From: Pseudogracilibacillus sp037892545
Lineage (GTDB): Bacteria; Bacillota; Bacilli; Bacillales; Amphibacillaceae
Direction: 5' to 3'
Length of the DNA stretch: 64,000 nt
Assembly: GCF_037892545.1 (NCBI RefSeq)
Contig: NZ_JBBKBG010000010.1
Coordinates: 4,970-68,969 of the forward strand
Position 1 is the stretch's first letter. Every line of letters begins with the position of its first letter. The notes under the pieces were generated by a model, which worked only from the letters and a program-made list of their open reading frames with translations, searched no databases and was not told the origin of the DNA. The translations under genes were made by a program, and so were the position numbers. Below are positions 54,192 through 63,390 of this stretch, one piece after another.

Positions 54192-55550
54192 TTATTCACT
54201 AATTTTTTCTGCATAGTCTGCAAGTAATCTTGCACCAAAACCAGTTGCACCACTTGCATAATATCCTTCTTGTTTTGTATCCATCGTTCCAGCCATATCC
54301 ACATGAACCCATTTACTATTTTCAGGTACGAAACGTCGTAAAAATAATGCCGCTGTAATCGAGCCACCATATGGGGAATGACTAATATTACGGAAATCCG
54401 CATAATCACTATCTAACATTTTATCGTATGCATCTACAAGTGGCATCGGCCATACAAAATCACCATTTTCTTCACCGATTGCTTTCATTGTTTGTAATAA
54501 ATCTTCTTCTCCAAAAATTCCCGCAACCTTTGTTCCTAATGCTGCCATAACAGCACCCGTTAATGTTGCAATATCAACGATGTAATCTGCGTTTAATTCA
54601 CCCGCTCGAATTAATCCATCTGCTAAAATTAATCGACCTTCTGCATCTGTATTTCCAACTTGTACCGTTTGGCCTGTTTTATACGTAATAATATCACCCG
54701 GTAAAATAGAATGTTTATCAGGCATATTTTCCACTGTTTGAATCAAACCGACAACATTTACTTTCGCACCAGAAGCCGCTAATAATTGAATCGCTCCAGC
54801 AACAGCCGCTGCTCCACCCATATCCATTCTCATATCACTTAAATCACGAGAATTTTTCAAACTGATTCCACCTGTATCAAATGTTACACCTTTTCCAACA
54901 AGTGCGATTAACGGCTTTGATTCATCCCCTTTATAGTGCAATTCAATAAATGCTGGGTCAAATTTACTTCCACGGTTTACAGCTAATAAACCATTCATTT
55001 CCATTGCTTCCAATTTTGCTTTATCATGAACGATTACTTCTACATCCGTGTCTGCAAACGTATCTTGTAAAATCGTTGGGAAGGTCTCTGGATTTAACAC
55101 ACTCGGAATTTCATTGGATAAATCGCGAGAAAGCCCCATTGCAAATGCACGAACTTCCCCTTTTGTAATCAATGCTTCATCAACGTTTGAAAATTGTAAT
55201 GCAGGTATTGCATTCGCTTTTTTCGTTTTATACGCATCAAATACATATGCACCTAGCTGCCAACCTTCTGTAAAAGCAACGATCACCTTATTTTCGTCTA
55301 ATGTAGCAAACGCTTCTGTAAGATCCGCTTCATCCACTTGCACTGTTTCGATTTCACGTTTCTGTACTTCACGTGCAATGGTCCCTGCCAGCGTACGAAC
55401 TTCATCATACGTTTGTTTCTTCTCTTTCACTTCTTTGACTAATATAATTTGCTCCCCATTCGCAATCGTTATTGCAAATGCATTTGGATGTCCTTTCATA
55501 AATTGTTGTAATGTTTCGTCCTTCGTTTGAAATAAAATTTTTGTTTCCAT
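54192..55550 (-). CDS. pepA: Leucyl aminopeptidase (family M17)
   Basis: A cytoplasmic dizinc aminopeptidase of 452 residues. The catalytic C-terminal domain is complete: VGKGVTFDTGGISLK near 215, DMRMDMGGAAAVAGA near 240 and NTDAEGRLILADGL near 298. The N-terminal regulatory part is short. It removes N-terminal residues from peptides. A GGAGGTAGC site precedes the ATG. It appears to be a single gene and resembles B. subtilis YuiE. Confidence 0.93.
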   Translation of the reverse strand: METKILFQTKDETLQQFMKGHPNAFAITIANGEQIILVKEVKEKKQTYDEVRTLAGTIAREVQKREIETVQVDEADLTEAFATLDENKVIVAFTEGWQLGAYVFDAYKTKKANAIPALQFSNVDEALITKGEVRAFAMGLSRDLSNEIPSVLNPETFPTILQDTFADTDVEVIVHDKAKLEAMEMNGLLAVNRGSKFDPAFIELHYKGDESKPLIALVGKGVTFDTGGISLKNSRDLSDMRMDMGGAAAVAGAIQLLAASGAKVNVVGLIQTVENMPDKHSILPGDIITYKTGQTVQVGNTDAEGRLILADGLIRAGELNADYIVDIATLTGAVMAALGTKVAGIFGEEDLLQTMKAIGEENGDFVWPMPLVDAYDKMLDSDYADFRNISHSPYGGSITAALFLRRFVPENSKWVHVDMAGTMDTKQEGYYASGATGFGARLLADYAEKISE

Positions 55551-55626
55551 GTTGCTACCTCCAATGATTTTAATCCTCTACATAAAAGTATTACGTACTT
55601 TTCCTTTTCAAGCAATGAATGTGTCG

Positions 55627-56139
55627 TTATTTTTTGAAATAATCTCTTTGAAATATGCTCATATGTATAGCATCATGGTATTCACCATCGACAAAATATT
55701 CTTCTTTTAAAACAGCCTCTTCCACAAATCCCATTTTTTCATACACTTTTCGGGCAATTATATTGGTCGCATCAACGATTAAATACAATTTGCGCAAATT
55801 AAGTACACGAAATGCATAATCAATCGCAAGTTTCGTTGCTATTTTCGCATAGCCTTTCCCTTGTTGAATCGGATCAATCATAATCGCAAATTCAGCTTTT
55901 CCGTGCACTTCTTCTATATTATAAAGTGTAATATAGCCTAATTTTTCTTTGTCATTTTGAAAAATAAACCGACGATTCTCTCTATCCTTTAATGACTCTT
56001 CCACAATATTTTTAATCTTTTGTACCGAATAAAATGGTTCTACAAACCAAAATTTCACTACTTCTTGGTCATTAAATAATCGGTGTAAAAAATGACTATC
56101 CTCTTGTTCCACAGGACGTAATTTGAACGTTTCTTCCAT
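55627..56139 (-). CDS. speG: Spermidine N-acetyltransferase-like GNAT protein
   Basis: A 170-residue GNAT acetyltransferase closely resembling SpeG: FKLRPVEQEDSHFLHRLFND near the start, VKFWFVEPFYS near 27, a CoA loop GKGYAKIATKLAIDYAF near 95 and VLNLRKLYLIVDATN. SpeG acetylates spermidine or spermine to relieve polyamine stress. The start at 56139 follows AAGGAAGG; the longer frame to 56163 is not used. It is a single gene. Confidence 0.9.
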   Translation of the reverse strand: MEETFKLRPVEQEDSHFLHRLFNDQEVVKFWFVEPFYSVQKIKNIVEESLKDRENRRFIFQNDKEKLGYITLYNIEEVHGKAEFAIMIDPIQQGKGYAKIATKLAIDYAFRVLNLRKLYLIVDATNIIARKVYEKMGFVEEAVLKEEYFVDGEYHDAIHMSIFQRDYFKK

Positions 56140-56249
56140 CACAAACTTCCTTCCTTTTTCCATTACTCTTATTAAAACATACTTTTTTCCTGATTGAAAA
56201 TGTCTTCGTTGTTGATTACCATTATATATAGAGAAATGAGGGATAAAAG

Positions 56250-57026
56250 ATGAAAACTGTTGTAGATCATCTTGGCCGAACAGTGACAGTTCCCAAACAA
56301 CCGAAAAAAATTATTTCATTTGCTCCAGCAATTACAGATACACTTTTTTCATTACATTTAGAGGAGGAAATTGTTGGGCGTACTAGGTTCTGTGTTCATC
56401 CAAAAGAAAAAGTAGCAAGTGTAATGAATGTCGGTGGAACGAAGGACATGAATCTCGATCGCGTACGAGCCTTACAACCAGATTTGATCATTACTGAAAA
56501 AGAAGAAAACACGAAAGAAATGGTCGAGCAGTTAGAAAAGGAATTTTCGGTATTTGTCTTTGAAATACAAACAGTCGAGGATGCTTTAAACATGATTCTT
56601 GATTTAGGTAAATTAGTAGATCGTGTGGCTTCAGCAAAATTATTATATGAACGGATTATAGAAGATTTTGCGACAATCCCCTCCCATTATACTGGAAAAC
56701 GTGTCGCCTATGTCATATGGAAAGATCCATATATGGTCGTTGGCAAAAATACGTATATTCAGTCACTATTAAATCGTCTCGGATTTATTAATCCATTTTT
56801 GAATTATGAGGGAAGATATCCTGAAGTGACTGTAGAGGATTTGCGTGCAGAAGCGATTGATTATTTTTTACTAGCATCAGAACCATATCCATTTCGTGAA
56901 AAACATCGGGAAGAATTTTTAAACATCGACGCAAATGCTGTCCCACTACTTGTCGATGGTGAAATGTTTTGGTATGGAGCGAAAATGTTACGCGCAGTGG
57001 AGTATTTTAAAACGGAATTAGCATAA
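56250..57026 (+). CDS. Signal-less BtuF-like helical-backbone metal receptor
   Basis: A 258-residue protein with the two-lobe helical-backbone fold of BtuF/FhuD binding proteins: VVDHLGRTVTVPKQPKKIIS at the start, FAPAITDTLFSL near 24, a RALQPDLIITEKEE stretch near 74 and ASEPYPFREKHREEFL near 210. It begins directly with the mature-type sequence and has no signal peptide or lipobox, so it should be cytoplasmic. No permease or ATPase gene is adjacent. Such stand-alone forms exist in Bacilli, but their ligand is unknown. The Shine-Dalgarno site is weak (GAGGGAT). Confidence 0.8.
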   Translation: MKTVVDHLGRTVTVPKQPKKIISFAPAITDTLFSLHLEEEIVGRTRFCVHPKEKVASVMNVGGTKDMNLDRVRALQPDLIITEKEENTKEMVEQLEKEFSVFVFEIQTVEDALNMILDLGKLVDRVASAKLLYERIIEDFATIPSHYTGKRVAYVIWKDPYMVVGKNTYIQSLLNRLGFINPFLNYEGRYPEVTVEDLRAEAIDYFLLASEPYPFREKHREEFLNIDANAVPLLVDGEMFWYGAKMLRAVEYFKTELA

Positions 57027-57170
57027 GGTGATCCATAATGGCTTTTTGGATAAACCGTGGCACATATAAATCTCCTTCTTAGTTGGTGGTTCTTGCTAAC
57101 GGCGTAGTGGGCCGGGCTGACGTTGTGCAAAAAAGAATGAAGAGTCGTGTGTGGCGGAGTAGCGGGATGG

Positions 57171-57226
57171 GTAGCGAGTTGTGCGTAGCGAGTTGTGCGT
57201 AGCGGGTTGTGCGTGGTAAGTTGTGC
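57171..57226 (+). repeat. Tandem array of four 14-bp units
   Basis: Four copies of GTAGCGAGTTGTGC (two exact, one with a single change, the last with more) run at 57171-57226. They are G-rich compared with the AT-rich surroundings. They lie immediately before the 51-bp array. Confidence 0.85.
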
Positions 57227-57233
57227 TCAATTC

Positions 57234-57641
57234 CGCAAGTTGGAGCGCTTTTCTTCAGGAACTTGCGGATATATCAACTATTTACGCAAGTTCAAGCGCT
57301 TTTCTTCAGGAACTTGCGGATATATCGGTTAATTACGCAAGTTAGAGCACTTTTCCCGTTGTACTTGCGGATATATCGGTTAATTACGCAAGTTAAAGCT
57401 CTTTTCCCAATGAACTTGCGGATATATCGGTTAATTACGCAAGTTAGAGCACTTTTCCCGTTGAACTTGCGGATATATTCATTAATTCCGCAAGTTAAAA
57501 CACTTTTCCCGTTGAACTTGCGGATATATCGGTTAATTACGCAAGTCCAACCACTTTTCCCTATAATCTTGCGGATATATCGGTTAATTACGCAAGTCCA
57601 ACCACTTTTCCCGATAAACTTGCGGATATATCCACTAATTC
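57234..57641 (+). repeat. Tandem array of eight 51-bp inverted-repeat units
   Basis: Eight units of exactly 51 bases. Each has CGCAAGTT, an 18-base variable part ending in CTTTTCCCGTTG in most copies, AACTTGCG and a 17-base linker based on GATATATCGGTTAATTA. The eight-base ends pair, so each unit can form a cruciform or RNA hairpin. The unit length is a multiple of three, giving long frames on both strands, but no ribosome site was seen. Confidence 0.95.
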
Positions 57642-57660
57642 CCTCCATTCCCCTCGTTTT

Positions 57661-58839
57661 TTATGAATGTGTATGTGCTGGTTTGCGGCGGAACTTTTGT
57701 GCTTCGTTTTTTGTCGATAATGTAGCTGAAACAAAAGCTAATGCTACAAATATAACTCCAAAATAACTGACATTTTCAATGCCGACATGTTTCACGACAA
57801 ATCCACCAAAGAATGTTCCAAATGCAATACCAAAATGAAGGGCCGAATTGTTTAGACTTTGCTGAATATCAGATGTTTCAGGTGACAATTCCATTAAATG
57901 GCTTTGAATGGAAGGTGTCACACCCCAGCTCATGATGCCCCATATAACAACGACAATCCAAAACGCCCAAACAACATGTGATGCTGTTGGGATAAATAAT
58001 AAAGCTGCAGCTAACAGGACAATGACCGATAAAATTGTTCGTCTTTTTCCTAAATAATCTGCCGCAAGTCCACCGAGTCCTCCCCCTGAAAATGCAGCTA
58101 ATCCATAAACAAAATAAAGGACAGAGATCGTCGTCCCACTAAATCCTAATACTTCTTTCGTGTAAGGTGTTAAATAACCATAGAGTGTAAAATGACCTGC
58201 CATGAAGAAAAATGTTGTCGCGTGTGCAAGCGATATTTTTGCATTTTTCAATGTCGCAATTTGTTTACGAATTGGAATAGGGGGTTTCGGTGCTACCTTT
58301 TCCATAAAAATCGGAACTGCAATAATTAATAAAATCGTTAAAATAGAAATTAACACAAAAGGTGCTCTCCACCCGAACATATTTCCTAACATAACGCCAA
58401 TTGGAAGACCTAATACTAAAGATCCACTTACTCCCATGACAACTAATCCAATCGCACGACCACGATATGCTGGCTCCACTATATTTGAGGCTAAATTTAT
58501 ACATAAAATAATTATAAGGGAACCACTTGCTGCTGAAATAACTCGTGATAATATGAGAAATTCAAATGAAGTACTGAACACTGCAATAATATTTCCAATT
58601 AAAAAGATAAGTAGAGATACAAATGTTAACCTTGTTCTTTCCGTGTTCGCAAATACGACGAGTAGAATGGGAGCTGAAATTCCAAAAACTAATGAGAAGA
58701 CGGAAATTAACAACCCAGCTGTACCAATCGTGACACCTAAATCTTCTGCTACTAAATCTAATATACCACCTATAATTAATTCGACCATGCCTACGATAAA
58801 AGCTATGATCGTTAACATATATACGCGTTTATCAATCAA
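57661..58839 (-). CDS. MFS transporter
   Basis: A 392-residue major-facilitator permease with twelve helices, of the AraJ/YtbD-like sugar or drug efflux type. Motif A-like sequence is seen in the second half (GGLGGLAADYLGKRR near 255) and ISAASGSLIIILC is near 100. It would export a small molecule using the proton gradient. The start is TTG 58839, 8 bases after AGGAGG. It follows the 51-bp array on the other strand and appears to be a single gene. Confidence 0.88.
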   Translation of the reverse strand: MIDKRVYMLTIIAFIVGMVELIIGGILDLVAEDLGVTIGTAGLLISVFSLVFGISAPILLVVFANTERTRLTFVSLLIFLIGNIIAVFSTSFEFLILSRVISAASGSLIIILCINLASNIVEPAYRGRAIGLVVMGVSGSLVLGLPIGVMLGNMFGWRAPFVLISILTILLIIAVPIFMEKVAPKPPIPIRKQIATLKNAKISLAHATTFFFMAGHFTLYGYLTPYTKEVLGFSGTTISVLYFVYGLAAFSGGGLGGLAADYLGKRRTILSVIVLLAAALLFIPTASHVVWAFWIVVVIWGIMSWGVTPSIQSHLMELSPETSDIQQSLNNSALHFGIAFGTFFGGFVVKHVGIENVSYFGVIFVALAFVSATLSTKNEAQKFRRKPAHTHS

Positions 58840-58990
58840 AACCAATTCCTCCTACGCAACATAATTCATCATAGTATTTTACCACAAAATAAATAAAAAC
58901 TATACTTTTCGTTCTTATTTATTGCATACGATTATTCCACACAAAAAAATGCCATGACCGAATGGTACATGACATTTTCCATGATTATAT

Positions 58991-60043
58991 TTACTTCCCT
59001 TCTCGCTTCAATTTAAACGGTGCGTAAATTAAGGCTAAGATTAGGAATAAACCTAAATATCCTATTAATGAATAGAATTTTGAAACTAATGTTGTAAATC
59101 CAACAAAACTTAATACGAATCCAATTGCTAAAGTAATAACTGTAGCTATATTCGCCTTTGTTGTATTCATTTCAAAAAATCGTGCTACAAATCCGTAGAA
59201 CATTCCAAGACATGTATTAAAGATCATTCCGAATAAAATAATTGCCATAATAATTGCTAAAAACGGCGAAATTTCCTCTACGATTTTTAATAACGGTAAA
59301 TCGAATGATGCAACTGTTTCAATACGTGAGAAAATTGCTAGGTGTGCAAGGATAATCATAACCCCAATTCCTAAACCACCGACTAGCCCTCCAATTCCAG
59401 CAACTCGGGCATCTTTTTCAGCTGCACCTGTTAGTAATGCCATTCCACAACCAACAGCGATGTTAAATGAAACATAGTTGATAGATGCGACAAACCAATT
59501 CGGGAATTCTTTTGGCTGTTGTTCAGCAATTTTGGATAACTCACTAAATGTTCCATCCATCGTTGTAAAACTATATACAGAAACAATTAAAATGAATATT
59601 AATAAAAACGGTGTAATACTAGCGATAATTGCAATTACTTTCTCTAATTTCATCATCATCGCAGCACCAACAATAATGACCATTAGTGCACTACCTATGT
59701 AGACCGGCATATCAAATTGCTGGTTCAATGTAGAACCTGCCCCTGCAATCATAACAACTCCAACACCAAATAGTGTAAAAATAATAATTGCATCTACAAT
59801 ATACCCTAACCATCTCCCACTAATTGCGTAAATTCCATCTTTATGGGATTCTACTTTTAATTTACTTCCAATATACGTTAAAACCATTCCTAAATATGCG
59901 AATAATGCTGTTGAAACAATTGCTCCAATCGTTCCTAACGTACCGAAACTTGTAAAATATTGTAAGATTTCTTGTCCGGAAGCAAATCCAGCCCCTATGA
60001 TAACCCCCATAAAGGCGAAACCGATTTTCAATACTCTCATCAT
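58991..60043 (-). CDS. YkvI-family membrane transporter
   Basis: A 350-residue permease with about ten helices and the YkvI-family opening IGFAFMGVIIGAGFASGQEI near residue 7, a FASGQE-type unwound segment typical of APC-superfamily transporters. The substrate is unknown. An AGAGGG-type site precedes two adjacent ATG codons (60043 or 60040). It lies beside the amine dehydrogenase cluster and could feed it, but that is only positional. Confidence 0.85.
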   Translation of the reverse strand: MMRVLKIGFAFMGVIIGAGFASGQEILQYFTSFGTLGTIGAIVSTALFAYLGMVLTYIGSKLKVESHKDGIYAISGRWLGYIVDAIIIFTLFGVGVVMIAGAGSTLNQQFDMPVYIGSALMVIIVGAAMMMKLEKVIAIIASITPFLLIFILIVSVYSFTTMDGTFSELSKIAEQQPKEFPNWFVASINYVSFNIAVGCGMALLTGAAEKDARVAGIGGLVGGLGIGVMIILAHLAIFSRIETVASFDLPLLKIVEEISPFLAIIMAIILFGMIFNTCLGMFYGFVARFFEMNTTKANIATVITLAIGFVLSFVGFTTLVSKFYSLIGYLGLFLILALIYAPFKLKREGK

Positions 60044-60141
60044 GTTTCATCCCTCTTCTCTTTTTTTATATAAACTGTATTATAACAACCTATTCAAAAT
60101 TTTGCCACTTTTTATGTAAGCGCTATACCATTCGTGTAAAT

Positions 60142-60198
60142 AAAAAAACGAATCTTGGCTAGATTTATGAAACAAATCAAGCCTCTAGCCAATGATTC
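60142..60198 (-). terminator. Terminator after the DAO-type oxidoreductase
   Basis: GAATCTTGGCTAGA at 60150-60163 pairs with TCTAGCCAATGATTC at 60184-60198, with small mismatches. On the minus strand it is followed by a T-run. Confidence 0.8.
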
Positions 60199-60213
60199 AT
60201 TTTCCCTCATTCA

Positions 60214-61392
60214 TTAAACTGTTGTCTTTTTAAAACGATTAAAATGTAGTGGTTCTGTCGGAATAATGGTCTCTGATCGTTCATGAATAATATCTTCAAT
60301 CAGTTTTCCTGTTACAGTCGCTAAACTAATCCCATCTCCTTCATGCCCAGCTGCAATATAAAATCCTGGTAGTTCCTCCACTTCCGAAACAATTGGTAAA
60401 TGGTCTTCTGTGAAGGGACGGAATCCCGCATAAGAACGAATAATTTTAAAATCATCCATTTTCGGGAAAAATCGTAATGCACGACGAGCGATCGTTTGAA
60501 CAACCTGAATATCAATGGAACTATCATACCCGACAAACTGACGGCTACTACCTAATAAGAAGTTTTGACTTTCCGTCGGTTCGAGTACTAGTGCTACCCC
60601 ATGTTCAGCAGTACGTTCATCTGCAATACGTTCACGACCAAACTTATTCATTAAATAACCAAATTCCATTACATTACGCATCATAACAGGTTCCTGTCTT
60701 GAACCAACAATGATATGCCCTTTTCGTGGAATAATCGGAATTTCTACCCCGAGCATTTCACCAATAAACGGTGCCCACACACCTGCTGCGTTTACAACCT
60801 TTTTTGCATGAAAAGTTTCCCCAGGTGTTTCTACGATAAAGCCATCATCTACTTTTTTCACATTTGTTACAGGTGCTTGGTCTCGTACTTGTAACCCGAA
60901 ATCTTTTTCTGCCTTTTCAATTAATGAGTAACAAAATAAATAAGGGTTAATTAATGAATCTGTTTCACACTCTAACCCTCCAGGAATATCATGTGCAAAA
61001 AATGGAGACTCATTACGAATATCTTTTTGATCTAACACATTAAATTTTAAACCTGAATCACTCTGTGTTTTTACCCAATCAACAGCCGCTTGCATTTCAT
61101 CATCATTATCACAAACTAAAATACTACCATGTTCTCTGAATTCAAAAGGAATATTCAATGTATTGGTTAAATCATTTAATAATTCCTGACTTACTAAAGA
61201 CATTTTACTATCAAAACCAGGATCTTTATCTACGATGGTTACATTCCCATCACAGCGCGAACTCGTACCACTTGCAATGTCATTCTTCTCGATTAAAACC
61301 GTTTCCAATCCTGATTCTGCTAAATAATATGCAACAGAACAACCGACGATTCCACCGCCAATTACTGCAACTTCGTAATTTTTTCTAGCCAT
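60214..61392 (-). CDS. FAD-dependent DAO-type oxidoreductase (glycine/D-amino acid oxidase-like)
   Basis: A 392-residue DAO-family flavoprotein with the dinucleotide motif VIGGGIVGCSVAYYLAESG near residue 10 and IEKNDIASGTSSR near 35. A NAAGVWAP strand is near 205 and the C-terminal FAD site is GHEGDGISLATVTG near 362. It is transcribed divergently from a cluster encoding a BFD-type protein, a ferredoxin-like subunit and an NAD/FAD oxidoreductase, the exact partners of heteromeric D-hydroxyproline dehydrogenase, opine oxidase and HCN synthase. It is therefore likely the substrate-oxidising subunit of such a complex. Confidence 0.9.
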   Translation of the reverse strand: MARKNYEVAVIGGGIVGCSVAYYLAESGLETVLIEKNDIASGTSSRCDGNVTIVDKDPGFDSKMSLVSQELLNDLTNTLNIPFEFREHGSILVCDNDDEMQAAVDWVKTQSDSGLKFNVLDQKDIRNESPFFAHDIPGGLECETDSLINPYLFCYSLIEKAEKDFGLQVRDQAPVTNVKKVDDGFIVETPGETFHAKKVVNAAGVWAPFIGEMLGVEIPIIPRKGHIIVGSRQEPVMMRNVMEFGYLMNKFGRERIADERTAEHGVALVLEPTESQNFLLGSSRQFVGYDSSIDIQVVQTIARRALRFFPKMDDFKIIRSYAGFRPFTEDHLPIVSEVEELPGFYIAAGHEGDGISLATVTGKLIEDIIHERSETIIPTEPLHFNRFKKTTV

Positions 61393-61527
61393 GACAAAAC
61401 CTCCAGCTACATTTTTTTAACTTTTTTTCATTATATTCTACTTTTTGAAGAAAATAAAGAATGTTTTATGTTATTATATAAATATCGCTTAATATTTAAT
61501 ACTATTTTAAAACAAGGAGGCTAATTT

Positions 61528-61800
61528 ATGCAACAATTAACAATTTGCCGTTGTGAAGAAGTTACATTAGCTGAATTAGAAGAAACTGCAAAAAAATTCA
61601 ACTGTACAGCAAGAGAATTAAAATTAAGAACGAGAGCGGGTATGGGATTCTGTGGTGGAAGAACTTGTCGCCCTGCTGTAGATAAAGTGATTTCTGATTT
61701 AACGAATGAACATCCTACAGATAATGTGCCATTAAAAGTAGCACCGCCAGTACGTCCTATATCTTTACAAGATCTCGGAGGTGAAGGTAACAATGACTAA
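61528..61800 (+). CDS. BFD-like [2Fe-2S] protein
   Basis: A 90-residue protein with the BFD-type cluster motif: ICRCEEVTLAEL near residue 6 and GFCGGRTCRPAVD near 48, giving CxC and CxxxxC pairs. In related complexes this domain is fused to or separate from the FAD subunit and passes electrons. An AAGGAGG site precedes the ATG. Its end overlaps the next gene by eight bases. Confidence 0.9.
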   Translation: MQQLTICRCEEVTLAELEETAKKFNCTARELKLRTRAGMGFCGGRTCRPAVDKVISDLTNEHPTDNVPLKVAPPVRPISLQDLGGEGNND

Positions 61801-62173
61801 ACGTATTTTAGATCATCCTGTTTTAGGAAAATTAACGGATCAACATCCTGTTCCTTTTACCTTTGATGGGAAAACATATGAAGGAATCGAAGGCGATACC
61901 ATTGCCTCTGCATTATTAGCAAATGGTGTGCGTACACTTCGTAAACACGAACATAGTGGAAATCCACGTGGTATTTACTGTAATATCGGTCATTGTTTTG
62001 AATGCCGTTGTACAGTCGATAATGTTTCGAATGTTCGTGCATGTGTAACGCCAATTAAAGAAAATATGGTTATTGAAAGTGGTAAACAACAACCAGATCC
62101 ATTAAATCCAAATAATGAAGGTACATTACCTAGAACATATAAAGAATATATAGAGCAAGGAGGCAACAAATAA
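61793..62173 (+). CDS. [2Fe-2S] ferredoxin-like subunit (HcnA/SoxA-N type)
   Basis: A 126-residue ferredoxin-like protein with the plant-type beta-grasp cluster cysteines in GIYCNIGHCFECRCTVD (60-76) and ACVTPIKENM near 85. It matches the small subunit of HcnABC-type or octopine/hydroxyproline dehydrogenases. The start at 61793 follows GGAGGTG; it overlaps the BFD-type gene and is itself overlapped by one base with the next gene (TAATG). Confidence 0.9.
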   Translation: MTKRILDHPVLGKLTDQHPVPFTFDGKTYEGIEGDTIASALLANGVRTLRKHEHSGNPRGIYCNIGHCFECRCTVDNVSNVRACVTPIKENMVIESGKQQPDPLNPNNEGTLPRTYKEYIEQGGNK

Positions 62174-63378
62174 TGCATGATGTAGTAATTATTGGAGCCG
62201 GTCCTGCTGGATTAGCTGCAGCAGTTCAATGTAGAAAACATGACTTATCTGTTGTCGTCTTAGATGAATTCCCTAAAGCAGGTGGAAGATTACTCGGACA
62301 GTTACATGAGGAACCTAACGGGGAATGGTGGAACGGCGTCAAAGAAGCTGGTAAATTGGTGCAAGAAGCTCGTAAATTTCAAACAGACATTTTACTTGGA
62401 TATCCTGTACACCATATTGAAAAATTAGAAAATCATTTCGTGGTACATACGAATAAAAAGACATTTCCTGCCAAAAAAGTATTAATCGCAACTGGAGCTG
62501 CTGAAACAGCTGCCCCTATCCCAGGATGGACGTTACCAGGGGTAATGTCTATTGGAGCTGCACAAGTTATGACGAATGTGCACCGTGTAAGTGTTGGAGA
62601 GCGTGGAATTGTCATCGGAGTAAATGTTCTATCTGCTGCAATTGCTCGTGAATTACAACTAGCTGGAACGGAACTTCACAGTATGGTACTTCCTGCGAGA
62701 AATGTTGTTTCTGATGATCAAAGCAACCCAAGAGTTGTCATGGATCGATTATCACATATCGCACATTTAGCACCTTCTAAGTTCATTCAATTTGGAAGTA
62801 AATTTGCGAAATTTAAATTTGCACAAAATATTGCTTTAAAACATTATCCGAAAGACGGAATTAAAATGTGGGATATGCCTATTCATTTACTCAAGGCAGT
62901 GAAACAAATTAACGGTACTGATAAAGTTGAATCTGTAACGATGGTCGATGTCACAATGGATGGTGATATTATCCGTAATACAGAAATAGAAGTTCCAGTT
63001 GATTTTGTTTGTATTGCTGGTGGATTATACCCACTATCTGAACTTGCATCTGTTGCAGGATGTTCATTTAAATATAGCGAAGAATTAGGTGGACACGTGC
63101 CAATCCATAACGAGAAAATGGAAACACAAGTGGATGGCATTTATGTTGCTGGAAACATCACTGGTATTGAAAGTTCCAAAGTAGCACGTGATCAAGGTAC
63201 AGTCGCTGGATTATCTATGGTACAAGAACTATTGCAAACTGGGGATGTTCGTGTTAAATTAGAACAAGCAATAGCACAAGTAAAAGCGACTCGTGATGCT
63301 GCTTCCATCCAATTCCACCCAGAAATTAAAATAGGAAGAGAAAAGGTAGAAAGAGCATTTCACGAACAACACGCATAA
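62173..63378 (+). CDS. FAD/NAD(P)-type oxidoreductase subunit (HcnB/OoxA-like)
   Basis: A 401-residue pyridine-nucleotide-disulfide-type flavoprotein with IIGAGPAGLAAAVQCRKH near 4, LIATGAAETAAPIPGWTLPG near 100 and the later GIYVAGNITGIESSKVARDQG (about 318-338). It lacks the C-terminal BFD domain, which is encoded separately upstream. It is likely the electron-transferring subunit of a heteromeric amine or imino-acid dehydrogenase. It is preceded by AGGAGG and overlaps the previous stop by one base. Confidence 0.9.
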   Translation: MHDVVIIGAGPAGLAAAVQCRKHDLSVVVLDEFPKAGGRLLGQLHEEPNGEWWNGVKEAGKLVQEARKFQTDILLGYPVHHIEKLENHFVVHTNKKTFPAKKVLIATGAAETAAPIPGWTLPGVMSIGAAQVMTNVHRVSVGERGIVIGVNVLSAAIARELQLAGTELHSMVLPARNVVSDDQSNPRVVMDRLSHIAHLAPSKFIQFGSKFAKFKFAQNIALKHYPKDGIKMWDMPIHLLKAVKQINGTDKVESVTMVDVTMDGDIIRNTEIEVPVDFVCIAGGLYPLSELASVAGCSFKYSEELGGHVPIHNEKMETQVDGIYVAGNITGIESSKVARDQGTVAGLSMVQELLQTGDVRVKLEQAIAQVKATRDAASIQFHPEIKIGREKVERAFHEQHA

Positions 63379-63390
63379 GGAGTAAATGCA

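Noticed and set aside
57234..57641. CRISPR array
   Set aside because: The units are contiguous with only limited substitutions; there are no unique spacers of constant length and no cas genes in the window.
57209..57766. Open frames of 118-185 codons across the 51-bp array
   Set aside because: The unit is a multiple of three, so frames stay open on both strands by default. The plus-strand frame also runs into the 3' end of the oppositely oriented MFS gene. No ribosome site was found.
58202..58864. Plus-strand open frame of 220 codons opposite the MFS gene
   Set aside because: It is an antisense shadow of a clear permease, with no family resemblance and no start signal.
60115..60128. Possible CcpA cre site (TGTAAGCGCTATAC) upstream of the YkvI-type gene
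   Set aside because: The first nine bases fit the consensus but the end lacks the required C and A/T, giving two mismatches at conserved positions.
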